This document shows positions 30,571 through 45,004 of a DNA stretch of 64,000 nt, piece by piece. The stretch comes from Odiellus spinosus (lineage: Eukaryota > Arthropoda > Arachnida > Opiliones > Phalangiidae), in contig OY987233.1 of NCBI GenBank assembly GCA_963920705.1, forward strand, positions 3,338,001 through 3,402,000, written 5' to 3'. The notes beneath the pieces were generated by a model. The model was not told the origin of the DNA. It ran no database searches and saw nothing but the letters and a program-made list of their open reading frames with translations. How positions within the stretch are numbered: the first letter of the stretch is position 1; the number at the start of each line of letters is the position of its first letter. The position numbers and the translations under genes were made by a program.

Positions 30571-31260
30571 AACTAACGTCTTGTCAGCCGGTTTGGAAAA
30601 TAACCTCTCGACCAGCTCCATCCTTGGATTCTTCCAATGACTGGGATCTCTCGTATGATGAAAATATCAGAAATGGTCCTCTATTAGCACATAAAAACAT
30701 CAATTTCAGACGAGAACTGTACCGGAAGTAATTGCCAATCATCTATCGACAATGGGTTGTAAATGGAACATTCAGTCTAGAACATTTCTTGGTTTGTCCA
30801 AGAGGAATTTGCTACCATATCTTCGTCGTTTTCTATTCCTAGTCTTCCTTGCCATCCCAGACTAACGTCTTGTCAGCCGGTTTGGAAAATAACCTCTCGT
30901 CCAGCTCAATCCTTTGATTCTTCCAATGACTGGGATCACTTGCATGATGAAAATATCCAATGACTGGGATCACTTGCATGATGAAAATATCCAATGACTG
31001 GGATCACTTGCATGATGAAAATATCCAATGACTGGGATCACTTGCATGATGAAAATATCAGTAATGGTCCTCTATTAGCACATCAAAACAAGAATTATAG
31101 ACGAAAACTTTACCGGAAGTAATTGCCAATCATCTACCGAAAATGGGTTGTAAATGGAACATTCAGTCTACAATATTTCTTGGTTTGTCTAAGAGGAACT
31201 TGCTACCAAATCTTCGTCGTTTTAAAACTTGTCTTCCTTGCCATCCCAGACTAAATCCTT
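30571..31260. repeat. two-copy ~290-bp tandem duplication with a 34-bp sub-repeat
   Basis: The block starting ACTAACGTCTTGTCAGCCGG occurs at about 30571 and 30862. In the second copy CCAATGACTGGGATCACTTG... is repeated four times at 30937-31060. It contains ORF-like stretches on the plus strand, but nothing I recognise. Confidence 0.75.
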
Positions 31261-31462
31261 CGTCTTTATCAAATCAGTGGATTATCTCAAAGATAATCAC
31301 ACAGTACAGCCTATGCTCTAGTGTTAATTTATATTATAAGAACATTTATTTTACATATTTATTTAGAAAATAAATTTCATTTGGTGTGTCTATTAAGAAA
31401 TCTACGCCATGCCGCATATAATTATGGGTAACGCAGGACATTTCATTTGGTGTGTATATTAA

Positions 31463-32795
<1,333 letters not shown>

Positions 32796-32799
32796 TTAA

Positions 32800-34482
32800 G
32801 AAGTTTACGACCTGCCGCATGTAATTATGGGTAACGCATGACACTCTTTTGCATTCTCGGTATCCTTGAGGTTAAGGGAAAATACTTATACTCCGCAAAA
32901 TAGAGAATAATGATTGAAATGCACGCTGTTTCCTCTACTTATCCAATACTCTACATTTATTTTCATCTATTATTTTAGGTAGGGTTAGGTTAGGTTAGAT
33001 TACCTTAACGTCGGGGTCGGGGAGGTTATATTTTGGTTTCCCAACTTGTTTAAAGGAAGTATAAACCAAAAATCATTTTGTTTTCTGTCATAACATTTGT
33101 TAGACGTAGTAGCAGGAATGCCAAGCTCCAACGTACACCTTAGGTCACAGTTTATACTCCCTTTAAGCAGACTTTGAAGGTTAATATTCAGCGTTGAAAT
33201 AATAAGAATAGTTTTGGGCATATAAGTCACAATGGATCGGATGACAGAAGTTATGCATAATTGAATCACAATGAATGTCTAGACGTTTTTAGCCACACCC
33301 CCTTTGTTGGAGGTGTAGCTCCTATATTGTGGCGGCGTTAATGATTTCTTCAGCTCACACTTTCGTTTTCGAAGTTACCTTTGACTAATAACAACTTGTC
33401 GCATAATTATTTGAAAAACGCGAAAAACACTTACCGTTGTAAACTTTAATAACCGTTGTAAACTTTAATAAGTGAAGTCAAAAGGAATGTTACAAACGGA
33501 ATTTGACAGAGGGAAATGTCACAGTGAAAGGCGTAACTACCCTTCGGCTCGACCATCTTGTTTCGTAGAAATTAGCCAAAAAGTTTTAAGTTTGGATAAG
33601 ATATACTGAACAATAATCAAATCTTATCAATTCGTTAAAGAATAGACTATTTTCCTGTCGAGTTAACTGAACCCGAAGATAAAAAAGAATATTAGTATCG
33701 TTTTTTATCTAAAAATGACCTTGTCCTAGAATATTATCTTATCAATTTGGATAAGAAAATTTAAATACATTACTGTGGAAAATAAATTAAAATTAAAACC
33801 TATCGCTTTATTTTCTTCGAATTTAATTTAATTGAAATTATTTTTCTTTTATTTTAAACAAATTCTAAATGTGAATTTTCTTAAAGGGAGAATGCAACCT
33901 AAAAACAAGCGATTTTTTTTTATCGCTTCCTTATCGTTTAAATATGCCTAATCTGACAGTATCTCCATTGAGAGACCAAAAAAAAAAATTAAAAGATTCA
34001 CATTTTAGAATCACACTTTGATTGAATATTTTAGCCTGAAATGCAATGTTTATCGCAAAGCAATTTATTAATTACAAAACATATAATATATACCGTAAAA
34101 AGATGTAGGCTAATAAAAGTTATTTACATAAATTAAAACTTTAAAAATATTTGAATATGAAAATAATTTTCTTTAATGCGAGAATTTTTCAATCTGAAAA
34201 CAAAAAGGTCAGAAATGACCTTAAATGTTAAATACGAAGGCCATAAGAAACCAAAAATACTATCCGCAAATTTAATATTTTATCTTTAAATAAAATATAC
34301 GGAATATGATTGGGTAACTTTGGATTATTTTATTACTCTAATAACGCGCTAGTTTTTGTTAGTTACTACTTTTGCCACTGTTTGCCGTTCAAGAACACGA
34401 ACTCTTAGTTAGAATTGGTGATCCCTTACCAAAAAAAGTTAGTCTGATCACAAGAAGTCCTCAAGAACACTACAAAAGTCTT
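32800..34482. other. gene-poor spacer
   Basis: No gene seen. Contains a three-copy TTAGG run near 32982-32997, too short to mean telomeric sequence, and a left-end fragment of the TTAA MITE from 33893 (AGGGAGAATGCAACCT after TTAA). Confidence 0.5.
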
Positions 34483-35375
34483 GGAGAAGTCTTAAAGACT
34501 TCCCCAAGACCTCTTAAGACTACATAAGACACCCGAAAGACTTCCCCAAGACCTCTTAAGACTACATAAAACACCCGAAAGACTTCCCCAAGACCTCTTA
34601 AGACTACATAAGACACCCGAAAGACTTCTCCAAGACCTCTTAAGACTACATAAGACACCCGAAAGACTTCTCCAAGACCTCTTAAGACTACATAAGACAC
34701 CCGAAAGACTTCCCCAAGACCTCTTAAGACTACATAAGACACCCGAAAGACTTCTCCAAGACCTCTTAAGACTACATAAGACACCCGAAAGACTTCTCCA
34801 AGACCTCTTAAGACTACATAAGACACCCGAAAGACTTCCCCAAGACCTCTTAAGACTACATAAGACACCCGAAAGACTTCCCCAAGACTACATAAGACAC
34901 CCGAAAGACTTCCCCAAGACCTCTTAAGACTACATAAAACACCCGAAAGACTTCCCCAAGACCTCTTAAGACTACATAAGACACCCGAAAGACTTCTCCA
35001 AGACCTCTTAAGACTACATAAGACACCCGAAAGACTTCCCCAAGACCTCTTAAGACTACATAAGACACCCGAAAGACTTCCCCAAGACTACATAAGGCAC
35101 CCGAATGCCTTCCCCAAGAGCTCTTAAGACTGCATAAGACAACCGAAAGACTTCCCCAAGACCTCTTAAGACTACATAAGACACCCAAAAGACTTCCCCA
35201 AGACCTCTTAAGACTACATAAGACACCCGAAAGACTTCCCCAAGACCTCTTAAGACTACATAAAACACCCGAAAGACTTCCCCAAGACTACATAAGGCAC
35301 CCGAATGCCTTCCCCAAGAGCTCTTAAGACTGCATAACACAACCGAAAGACTTCCCCAAGACCTCTTAAGACTAA
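34483..35375. repeat. 42-bp minisatellite, about 20 units
   Basis: Unit GACTTCCCCAAGACCTCTTA followed by AGACTACATAAGACACCCGAAA, with some 28-bp shortened units. It is built from a 10-bp AAGAC-N5 sub-repeat. It lies just downstream of the TTK stop codon. Confidence 0.93.
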
Positions 35376-35493
35376 CACTTTTTTTGCTAAGGAACCACAT
35401 AAAAAAATGAATACTAAAACACGCTGTATCATATTTGTGGTCGCATGCCCGGTCCAAAAAAGAAAAAAAGGTGGTACTCACATTGACTAGAAC

Positions 35494-38400
35494 TTAGGAG
35501 CCAGTCAAGTAACGGTGCGCTAAAAGTTCCTCTATTGTTGGTCTCTTCTTTGGATCGCGTTGAAGACACGCCTGAACCAACAAAAAATTACCACGTTAAA
35601 ATATAGGTAGAGAATACTCAAAGGGATTGTTGAGTTGTTGGAATCAACGACAATTACAAACCAAAAAAATATATATATTATAAAAATTAAAAGACGATTA
35701 ACATACTTTTAAAACGTCCAAGACCATAGGATCTTCAATCTTTGGGAAGTTTATTTGATACATTGGACTGGTAATGGCTTGAAGTTTAGCGTATAATTGA
35801 CCAATGTGATGAAAAGGTGTCACTCCAAATAACAAATGATAAAGAATGCATCCTAGAGACCACACATCAGACTTTATTCGTAACTGATAAAAAGAAGAAT
35901 TAAAAGATATAAGATGAGCCCAGAAATGAAACGCATTTTTTTTAAAAAAATAAAAGCAATTAGTATCATTTATTCAATAGTGCGCCAACTGAGAATACCA
36001 AGAATAGATCTATATCCACACAAGAATAATGAACCGTACGCTATAGCTCCATTATAACGCTAGTCACAAATGGGAGGAGCTTGTTAGTTTTGAAGTAATA
36101 TACGTTATGATTTACACAAAGAATCCATTCAGGTTCCATAAGAATATGGGAGCAGAGCTTTAGCCTCTAGTACCATCCTCCCAAACTTTGTAACAAAAGT
36201 TCGTCTGCAATTTTCACAACTTTTGTACGCTTAGATCTTTTTTTGGTCGGCTCCATTTTTATTACCCAAAAAAGAAAGTGGCGCGGGTTAATAATAGATT
36301 TCAGGAGCAATTTACTTGAAAAATCGATGCGAAGCAGACGATCTTTTGCTACAAAGTTTGGGAGTATGGTTATTGAATTGTGGCCCTTCCATAATTCTTG
36401 TTTACACCCTATCATGGACCCAAGAATTCCCCCACAGTCTGAGATTTCCTCTCCGCCTGCTGACTCTTGTAAGCCTGTGTTATGAGTTTATCGTAGAAAA
36501 CCACTTCCTGTTTGCGTAACACCACCATAGGCTCCGCCCGATAATAACTATAACGTGCTGTAACAGGGTAAAAGCCCTGTTGCAGCGCGTACAAAGCTAT
36601 AGCTAATCATTATTCTTGTGTGGTTTAGATCTATTCTTGTTAATACTAGTGGACCAGCTTTGATTTATTTTAGTAGTCAAAGGCATTTTTTCGTGGTTCA
36701 TTATGAATAGATCTGGTTGAAGATCAATGGATTTTTGGAAATTTTTTTAAATATGCTTAAAATGTTATTAAAACAAAAAGAAATAAAGAATAATTACTTG
36801 AAATTGGCCATTTTGTTGAGTTCCTGAAAGTTGTTCAGGTGACATGTAATTTATAGTTCCAATCTGGAAAGAAAAATAAAATCGAATCTACTTTAACAGG
36901 GAGAGTGAAACCTCAAGCAATAATGTAGCGGTTAATAATTTCTCTAGTACGCAACCGTAGAGTAATTTCGCTTACCTGAGCATCTTTTACAATACAAGTC
37001 ATGTCTTCCGGTATGGCACCAGCAATTCCAAAATCTATTAACTTGAGTTTTCCCATCACTTGTACAAAATTAGCGGGTTTCAAGTCTAAATGGATCACGC
37101 CTAATTCCAAAAAAAAAAAAACCCCAATCCGAAAGATAATGAACATATAACAATTCTACAGATTGCTAACAGTTTGAGAAATTAACAGTGACTATAATAC
37201 AAATTAGGTAGCAATAAAAGCAATTGTTTTAAGTAGTAGAATTCGCTTGGAAACAAATGCGAAGTACGGGACTAGAATCTAATTATAATCACTGTTTATT
37301 TCACGAACACTGGAAAAATGAGCTTACCAGCTTTGTGTATCTCAGCGACTGCTAAGAGGAGCTCTGACCAATAATACTTGACTTGTATTGCACTTAAAGG
37401 TTTCCCTTTCCTCGCTTCTCGTAATATAGAAGACAGGTCGCAGTCACCTTTTTCCAAAACTATTAGCAGGGATTTCTCCTTTTCTTTAATCTCGCTAAAG
37501 ATTAAAATACAAAAAGAGTGAAATGTCAGCTGCATGTAACAGGCTTTATACTACGGTAAAACGTAGTTATATCCGTAATTTTGTAATAGCTGCTAGGCCT
37601 TGGCTTTTCAGACGATACAGCGGGGATATAAGATTTTTCATGATTGGATTAGCTAATTTATTTAATTGTTGTATGGGAGCACATTAAAATGAAAAGTAAA
37701 ACTGACGTCATGCATATGTAACAGCGTCGTGATTTTTTTCAATTTCTTGTGATTAAATTTGCGAGCATGGCAAAAGAGCAATTTGCCAAGGCCCGAATTA
37801 AGTCAGGTTGCGGGTCTACTTTAAGAAATTAATGTTTGGATTTTCTATATACTTTGAAATATAACTAAAGGGATTCGCTTGTCATATTATCAAGGCATAC
37901 TTACAAATCATACATTTTGACGACTCTATCACTGTTGCAAAGTTTGCTCAAGATCTCTATTTCATTCTGGAAACACGTAGAATCCTTTTCCAGGCTCACC
38001 TCCTTGAGAGCTACCAGTTTACTGGTTTTCCCTTCGAGAACTTGATAAACCTGAAAAATCCAATAACAGAGGGGTAGGACACATGAGTGTTAATTATAGA
38101 GATCATTATAGAAATTGTAAACATGACATCACTGACAAAATTAAAATAGACCAAAATTGGTCAAATTTACGGGGAATGTTAATGCAGGACAAGACAGATG
38201 AGATCTTATAATACAATTTAAACCTAATTATAACAAAAATTAACCAAAATTAAGTCGATTTAAAACTGATTTAAAATTGACAAAAAAAAAAATATTGGAA
38301 TTAAGAAAGAACATACCCTGAATAAACTAAGTTAAATAATCAAAATGAACTAAATTATTGAGGAATCTAAGCAAACGACGAGACAGAGAACTTAAACTAC

Positions 38401-41400
38401 AATTTAAATCTAATCATCATTAAATTTAATCAAAATTAAACGAGTTTATAGTTAATGAAAAAATGATATCTCCCTCACACTGACTAATGTCATTTTTTCA
38501 TTAACTATAAATGCGTTTAATTTTGATCAAATTTAATGATGATTAGGTTTAAATTTTAGTTCATGTTCTCCTCTGTCTCGTCGTGTGCTTAGATTCCTCA
38601 AGAATTTAGACCATTTTGATTAGTTAACTTAGTTTTCCCATTACGTTCCTATATTAAATTCAGATATTTAGACCAAAATAGGTCAAATTTATGGGGAATG
38701 TTAATGCAGGACGAGACAGAAGAGATCTTATACTACAATATAAACACAATCAATATAAAAATTAATCAAAATTAAGTCGATTTAATACTGATTTAAAATT
38801 GACAAAAAAATCAGAATTAAGAAATAACGTACCCTGGATAAACTAAGTTAAATAGTCAAAATGAACTAAATTATTGAGGAATCTAAGCAAAGACGAGACA
38901 GGGGAGAATTTAAACTACAATTTAAATCTTATCATCATTAAATTTAATCAAAATTAAACGAGTTTATAGTTAATGAAAAAAATATCTCAATCACACTGAC
39001 TAATGTCATTTTTTCATTAACTATAAAAGCGTTTAATTTTCATCAAATTTAATGATTAGGTTTAAATTTTAGTTCAAGTTCTCCTCTGTCTCATCGTGCG
39101 CTTAGATTCCTCAAGAATTCAGACAATTTTGATTAGTTAACTTAGTTTTTCCAGTACGTTCCTATTAAATTCAGATATTTCTGTCAATTTTAAATCAGTT
39201 TTAAATCCTCTTAATTTTGATTAATTTTTATAATTATAACGCTTAAATTGTAGTATAAGATCTCGTCTGTCTCGCCCTGCTTTAAAATTGCCCATAAATT
39301 TGACCCATTTTGGTCTTTTTTTAATTATTGAACATGACTAAACTTGCATATCTTTTCCGTCATACTGTATGACTAAATAAGTATGGGGTCGTGTTCAAAA
39401 ATAAAATAGACCAAAATAGGTCAAATGTATGGGGAATGTTAATGCATAACGAGACAGAAGAGATCTTATGCTACAATATAAACACAATCAATATAAAAAT
39501 TAATCAAAATTAAGTCCATTTAATACCGATTTAAAATTGACAAAAAAATCTGAATTAAGAAATAACATACCCTGGATAAACTAAGTTAAATAGTCAAAAT
39601 GATCTAAATTATTGAGGAATCTAAGCAAAGACAAGACAGAGGAGAACTTAAACTACAATTTAAATTTAATCATCATTAAATTTAATCAAAATTAAACAAG
39701 TTTATAGTTAATGAAAAAATGATATCTCCGTCACACTGACTAATATCATTTTTTCATTAACTATAAAAGCGTTTAATTTTAATCAAATTTAATGATGATT
39801 AGGTTTAAATTTTAGTTCAAGTTCTCCTCTGTCTCGTCGTGTGCTTAGATTCCTCAATAATTTAGACCATTTTGATTAGTTAACTTAGTTTTTCCAGTAC
39901 GTTCCTATTAAATTCAGATATTTTTGTCAATTTTAAATCAGTTTTAAATCAACTTAATTTTGATTAATATTTATATTGATTAGGTTTAAATTGTAGTACA
40001 AGATCTCTTCTGTCTCGTCGTGCTTTAACATTCCCCGTAAATTTGACCTATATTTGTCTATTTTAATTTTTGAACATGACTAAACTTATATCTTTTAAGT
40101 CATACTGTCTTAAATATGTTTGGAGTCTTGTTCAAAAATTAAAATAGACCAAAATAGGTCAAATTCACAGGTAATGTTAATGCACGCCGAGACAGAAGAG
40201 ATCTTATACTACAATTTAAACCTAATCATAACAAAAATTAATCAAAATTATGTCGATTTAAACCTAATTTAAAATTGACAAAAATATTTGAATTAAAGGT
40301 ACAGACCGGGATAAAAAAAAGTGTGTCTTAAATGATAGAGCGTATATTAAAACGACTAATATCATATCGCAAAAAATTTAATAGTTAGTAGATATTAAGA
40401 TATTTACGTTTATTATAAGCAAAAAGTGATCTCTAGTGAACGCCATTTTAGTTTTTTCATACCCTTTCGATGCATGCTGAGGATCGGCTTCGCCGATTGG
40501 TTTATTTCTCACCTAAAGTCACTTGACTCTAGCTGAAAATAGATGCGGGTATAAGCGCGCTCAATTTCTTTAGAGTCAAATAAGATATGCCGGGCCGAAA
40601 CATAGGCTACTTCCGAAGGATCCCGCGCGCGAACACTAACCCGAAGGTCGGTCGGCCAGCTGAGCTAGTAGTAGTCAGTACTAGGTATTAACCGAGTCTT
40701 AAGTTGATTTGAAGAATTAGAAGGTAAGAACTAAACTGCATTCATTAATTACGCAATTAGGCATGTTTTCGTAAAAAGTTAGAAATCACAAAATTACGGA
40801 TCTTCTTACGAAGTTACGAACAGACGATCCGACTGCAGCCGACTCGAATGGCCTTCGTTTCGCGAATCTTTATTGGGTGACTTAAAGGCCAATCATTGAA
40901 GCGGATCCTTATTTTTAAAACTCGAAATGCCGGTAAGCAAATATGGCGTTCTTCTAGGAACGTCAATTTCGGTTTTAAAATGATATTTATAAATTAACCA
41001 AGACTTAAATCACTATAATGTGTTTTGATTTGTAGGTTTTTAAGCATGCTCTTTCCAATGGAAGTACTTTTAAAGTTGGGTTGCCTTTCCCTTTAAGGAA
41101 AAATGGGCAACAATTGGGTTACTTTTTACGAGTTCAGGGTAATAATAGAGCGATATACTTTCACCTAGTTATGTGCAGATTGAAAATAAGTGCTAACTTT
41201 TTTATTGATTAAATTGGTTACCTTTCCACTTCCTCCTTGTCCAAGAATGCTTATGGCATAGTAGTGTCTGCCATTCACTTGAAATATTTTGTTTGATAGC
41301 TACAGAAAAACATGAAACATTATTCGAGTAGTATACTGACTCGACGTTGTTATAATTTATAAGTAGCATTGTATACAATGCTACTAGATGGCGCTACTCC

Positions 41401-44263
41401 CCTATTCTCTCACTGCCATTGGCCCTGGAGGTGAGAGGCTTACAGGGAGATCGCCAGACACTTGATCTCTCACAGTCACAAGAATAAGTCATGCTGGAAT
41501 AAAGGCTACTCTAATCTTAAATCATCTTAATCATTTCTACCCAACTTAACAGACATCTCCAAGACACATAACCTGACTCAAATTGAGCCTAGCTCGCAAA
41601 TTTAATCTTCAGAATTCGATAAAGTTTCCGAGGCTATTTTTAGATAACTATACCTAGTGTGACTCTGGTTTTACTTCACATTTTAATGGACTCCCACCAT
41701 AGGCTACTATCAAAAGGGGATCCCTTTTGCTACTATAAAGAAAGAAACAGCCCTTGTTTGATGCATCATTTGTCGACTTAACCCTGACCTCGTAACCCCT
41801 TTAGGAAATCCCTGACTTAACTAGATTCCGAACAAACCCTGTAAAAAAGATACGACTCTTACCACTTCGAATATCCCGCATCCTTTTATCTTAGTATCTT
41901 CGTTTACCGCTCCATTTTCAACGCATTCAGTCTTAACTGGTAGGAGCTCTGGCTTAACACTAACGAGTTGTTCTTTTATGGACGGTACTTCCGCTTCAAT
42001 GGATTTAGTTTCAATTGATGTAATTGGTAGAAGCTCAGACTTAACACTAACAAGTTCCGGTTCTTTGACTGATGGTGTTTTTGATGGAGCAGATACAGTG
42101 GCACTAAATCGATCACTAGTGTTTACTACTGACACCGTGTTAAATTCAGGTTTGGAGCTAATATTGTCTTTCTTTTTATCGCTGTCACGTAAGTGCTGGC
42201 TATGCGAATTGACGCAAATATCAGGCACCACAATGGGAGGGGTTTTAAATAAGGGAGCGTTGACGTCATTAGAAAGCAAATTCATTAGAAGATACTGCGG
42301 ACTATCATCGTTATCATCATTTTCGTCGCTATCCGAAATGTGGAGATTGGGCATAGGAATTGGGGAAGTATATTTGCGATTGCTATAAAGAAAGTAAAGA
42401 TAAAAAAGTTCGAAAATTTATGGGAATTTGTTTTTCGAGAAGTACAATGTTTTAGTTTTAAATAATCATTTAATTATGAGAATAATCAATTTAAAAGGCT
42501 CCCACCAAAATCTGGATCAATTGTCAAATGTCCCGATTTTCCCTGGCTTTTCAACCAATTTTTAAATGACTCTTTGAATTAAATGCTATTATTTTCCATG
42601 GTGTTTCAAATGCCGTATGCTTTTGTCAAATTTTCAAATGCCATAACGTTCCCTGAGTTTTTGATCTAATTTGCAAATGCCATGACTTTACCTAAGCTTT
42701 TAATTTAATTTTCTAATGGCCCTATGAATTCCCATTGTTGCAATCTAAGATTAACCTCCAAGATTAAGGCACTGCAATCTAAGATTAGCGTCCCTATACA
42801 TAGTATTCACGCGTACGTGATCAATGACGTTGCTCCAAGAATTCATAATGTCCCCAAGGATAAATATTGTAGTAGTGCATGAATGGTTAAACTCGGAAAC
42901 CATTTGGGTGGTCATTTTTCGGTTTGCTACTACTGCTACACCGCATTCCCACTAGAGATAGGCCTCGCTTTCGTATTTAATATTTTTTAATTAATTTGAA
43001 GATAAATCCGGTTTTCTTTCCTTTTATTTCTCTGATTTCTCAGTTGCCTTCCGCGGCTTTCTTAATACTTTTTCGTCGAATTTCCCGCCCGTGGTATCAT
43101 CAAATTTCGCTTCGCTCGCGAAGATCGTTACGGGGGAAGTTCGGTGAACGGGGCCTTCCGCGTTTGTAGGCCTAGGCTCGCTGGTCTCGAGCTCCTGGCG
43201 CTCGTGCTTTTTCCGTTCCGCATAAGCCTATCGCCCTCTCTCCTCTCTTAGCCGTCGTTTTTCGTCGGCAGCCTTGGGTGGGAACGGAATAAGCGCGAGA
43301 CCAACGAGCCTAGGCTTACTAAGGCGTAAGGCCCCGCAACGCTTTTCGTCTTTACGATCTAAAACGGGCGATGATTTCGATCATTGCCTCTCCGAAGAAT
43401 ATATTTCCGCGAACCTTATTCAACGTTGCTTTAACAGCAATATAAATACTAAAGATATTAAGGTCAAACTTACTCTAAATAAAATGTAAATTATCATATA
43501 CCCAAAGCGCCTTTAAAACCACACAATATTTGACAACCCAAATGCCGAGAGCGTTCCTGATTTACCGCCAAACAGTTTGAAATTCCAACCCCCCTGTTAG
43601 GAAGAGGGGAAAACCTAAGCTCCGCCCAGGCGTGAATACTATGTTTACTGATTTTGAGGTTTAAAACAAGAAATAACTGTCTCAAAAATTAAAATTTTTA
43701 AATCACCATGGTTAATAAATTTAAAACAAGAGATTACCCCATACAGTACATTGATTGTGAATAATTTAGCATTGTACCTGTTAATTGGAGTTTCTTTACT
43801 CTTTGGCTTCCATTTGCTGTGTGTCTTTTCAATTAAAGTATTCGCAGTCTCGTTCACTTTCAGCTACACGTGAAAAGGAAAAAAATAACATAACATTACA
43901 AAAATATCAAATTAACTACGGGACAAGAAATAAGTTGCCTTTTGATGCCATCAAATGATGAAAAAAGCCCAACAAAATCAATATAAATTGGACTAATTAA
44001 CGTGAATGATAATTTGATGTCTCCCCTATTAAACGTTATATCTTGTTATTTATGATAAATTTATAAATAAAGCTAACCTGTTTCTCTGTATGTTTATTCA
44101 ACGTTGTCTTCTCCTTCGTTTTTCCCTCTTTGTTTTGAATATTTAAGGAACCCCAATCTTGAGAGTTTGTTAGCTCTAGCAGCAGACTGTAAGCGTCTTG
44201 GTCGCTGGAAAATCTCTTGGGTGATTCCGGGGTTTTGCAATTTGTTCTTTGACTACCAGACAT
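35494..44263 (-). CDS. TTK: Mps1/TTK-type dual-specificity protein kinase, 542 aa
   Basis: Ten exons: 44263-44078, 43863-43778, 42382-41863, 41299-41222, 38050-37905, 37494-37328, 37100-36976, 36863-36798, 35883-35707, 35571-35494; all joins keep phase. Mps1 kinases act at kinetochores in the spindle checkpoint. Residues 1-264 are low-complexity, with acidic and KPEL-type repeats, and no visible TPR domain (human TTK has one and is about 857 aa). The kinase domain starts near 275: glycine loop GQGGSGKV, VALK lysine (K306), alpha-C Glu in FQNEIEIL, catalytic loop HLDLKPANF (D400, N405), DFG at 417-419, activation segment IVKDAQIGTINYMSPEQ close to the Mps1 signature, then KSDVWSLGCILY and RDPKKRPT. 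The true ATG is at 44263; an upstream TTG is not used. Intron 4 (3.2 kb) is full of palindromic repeats. Confidence 0.94.
35990..36650. mobile_element. foldback element in TTK intron 8
   Basis: Arms 36000-36055 and 36590-36645 (AAGAATAGATCT...CACACAAGAATAATGA and complement) plus an inner pair around CCCAAACTTTGTA near 36180 and 36355. Non-autonomous. Confidence 0.7.
38090..40300. repeat. alternating direct/inverted repeats in TTK intron 4
   Basis: About 600-bp arms carrying AAAATAGACCAAAATAGGTC, GACGAGACAGA and TTTATAGTTAATGAAAAAAT recur three to four times, alternately forward and inverted, with palindrome centres near 38475, 38990 and 39735. This looks like repeated insertion or amplification of one palindromic element. 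Confidence 0.75.
40301..41221. other. TTK intron 4, right part
   Basis: No gene seen. GC-richer patch at 40440-40700. Confidence 0.45.
43165..43330. repeat. CpG-rich foldback in TTK intron 2
   Basis: GTAGGCCTAGGCTCG...GGTCTCG faces CGAGACC...CGAGCCTAGGCTTAC across about 100 bp. Confidence 0.6.
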
Positions 44264-45004
44264 CCTCAATTGGATTTAATATTGCCTTAAGGAAGTGTAG
44301 AGGATAAAATTAGCTAGAAATACAATCAAAACAGAGAGATAAGAACGAAAATTATAAAGCTTAGGGTACATCACATACCACGCAGGTACTTTGGTTTTCT
44401 ACTTCAAGTTAAAACGACAACATCATCTGGGCGAGCATTATTTACATAAATAAAAATTACAAAAACTTTAAAACTGCCGCTTTATTATAAAATTTTACGT
44501 TCTGTCCAAGATTCAAACTATGACTGCACTAGTATTCTTGCATGATAAAACTTTCGGTTTTCATTACGAACCAAAGCCTCTTCGCGCGTAAACAGGCAAA
44601 AATTCAAAAGTATTTTATAATCGTCTGCTTGCATAAATATTTCAGGCCCGGGCTAACAGGGGCGGAAATGAAATAAAAACCTTAATCTGTAATAATATGG
44701 GTTATGTATATTCCCAACTCAATGTTTGTAGCCATTCGAAATCCAGTTTTCGATCGAAAATTGCAGTTTCAAATATGGTTTGCTGTCTGCTTGTATGTCT
44801 GAACCTATGCATGTAAATTACTGTAGTAAATTAGTTCATTTAGATCACTGGCTAATTCCGGATATCGTAGTAAGAATTTAATTTTGATGCTTTTTACAAA
44901 ATTGCTAAACGATTTGACGATGTGCCACTCCCAGAAATTTACATATCTATATATTCAATAAGTCTGTACCTTCAGTTACGCTGTTACAAAATACAAACAC
45001 CATC
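44264..45004. promoter_or_regulatory. shared 5' region of divergent TTK and MCAT
   Basis: 741 bp between the two start codons, transcribed outward in both directions. No TATA box is obvious. Includes CCATTCGAAATCCAGTTTTC at 44732, a dispersed motif also at 19644 and 60287. Promoter role is inferred from position only. Confidence 0.45.

Noticed and set aside
29968..30576. 202-codon ORF with DETRR repeats
   Set aside because: Most of it is translation of the (GAGAC)n microsatellite; the remainder has no recognised domain.
32982..32997. TTAGG repeats suggesting a telomere
   Set aside because: Only about three copies, internal; too short to mean anything.
34470..35481. Minus-strand ORFs of FRVSYVVLRGLGEV repeats
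   Set aside because: Translation of a 42-bp minisatellite whose unit is a multiple of three.
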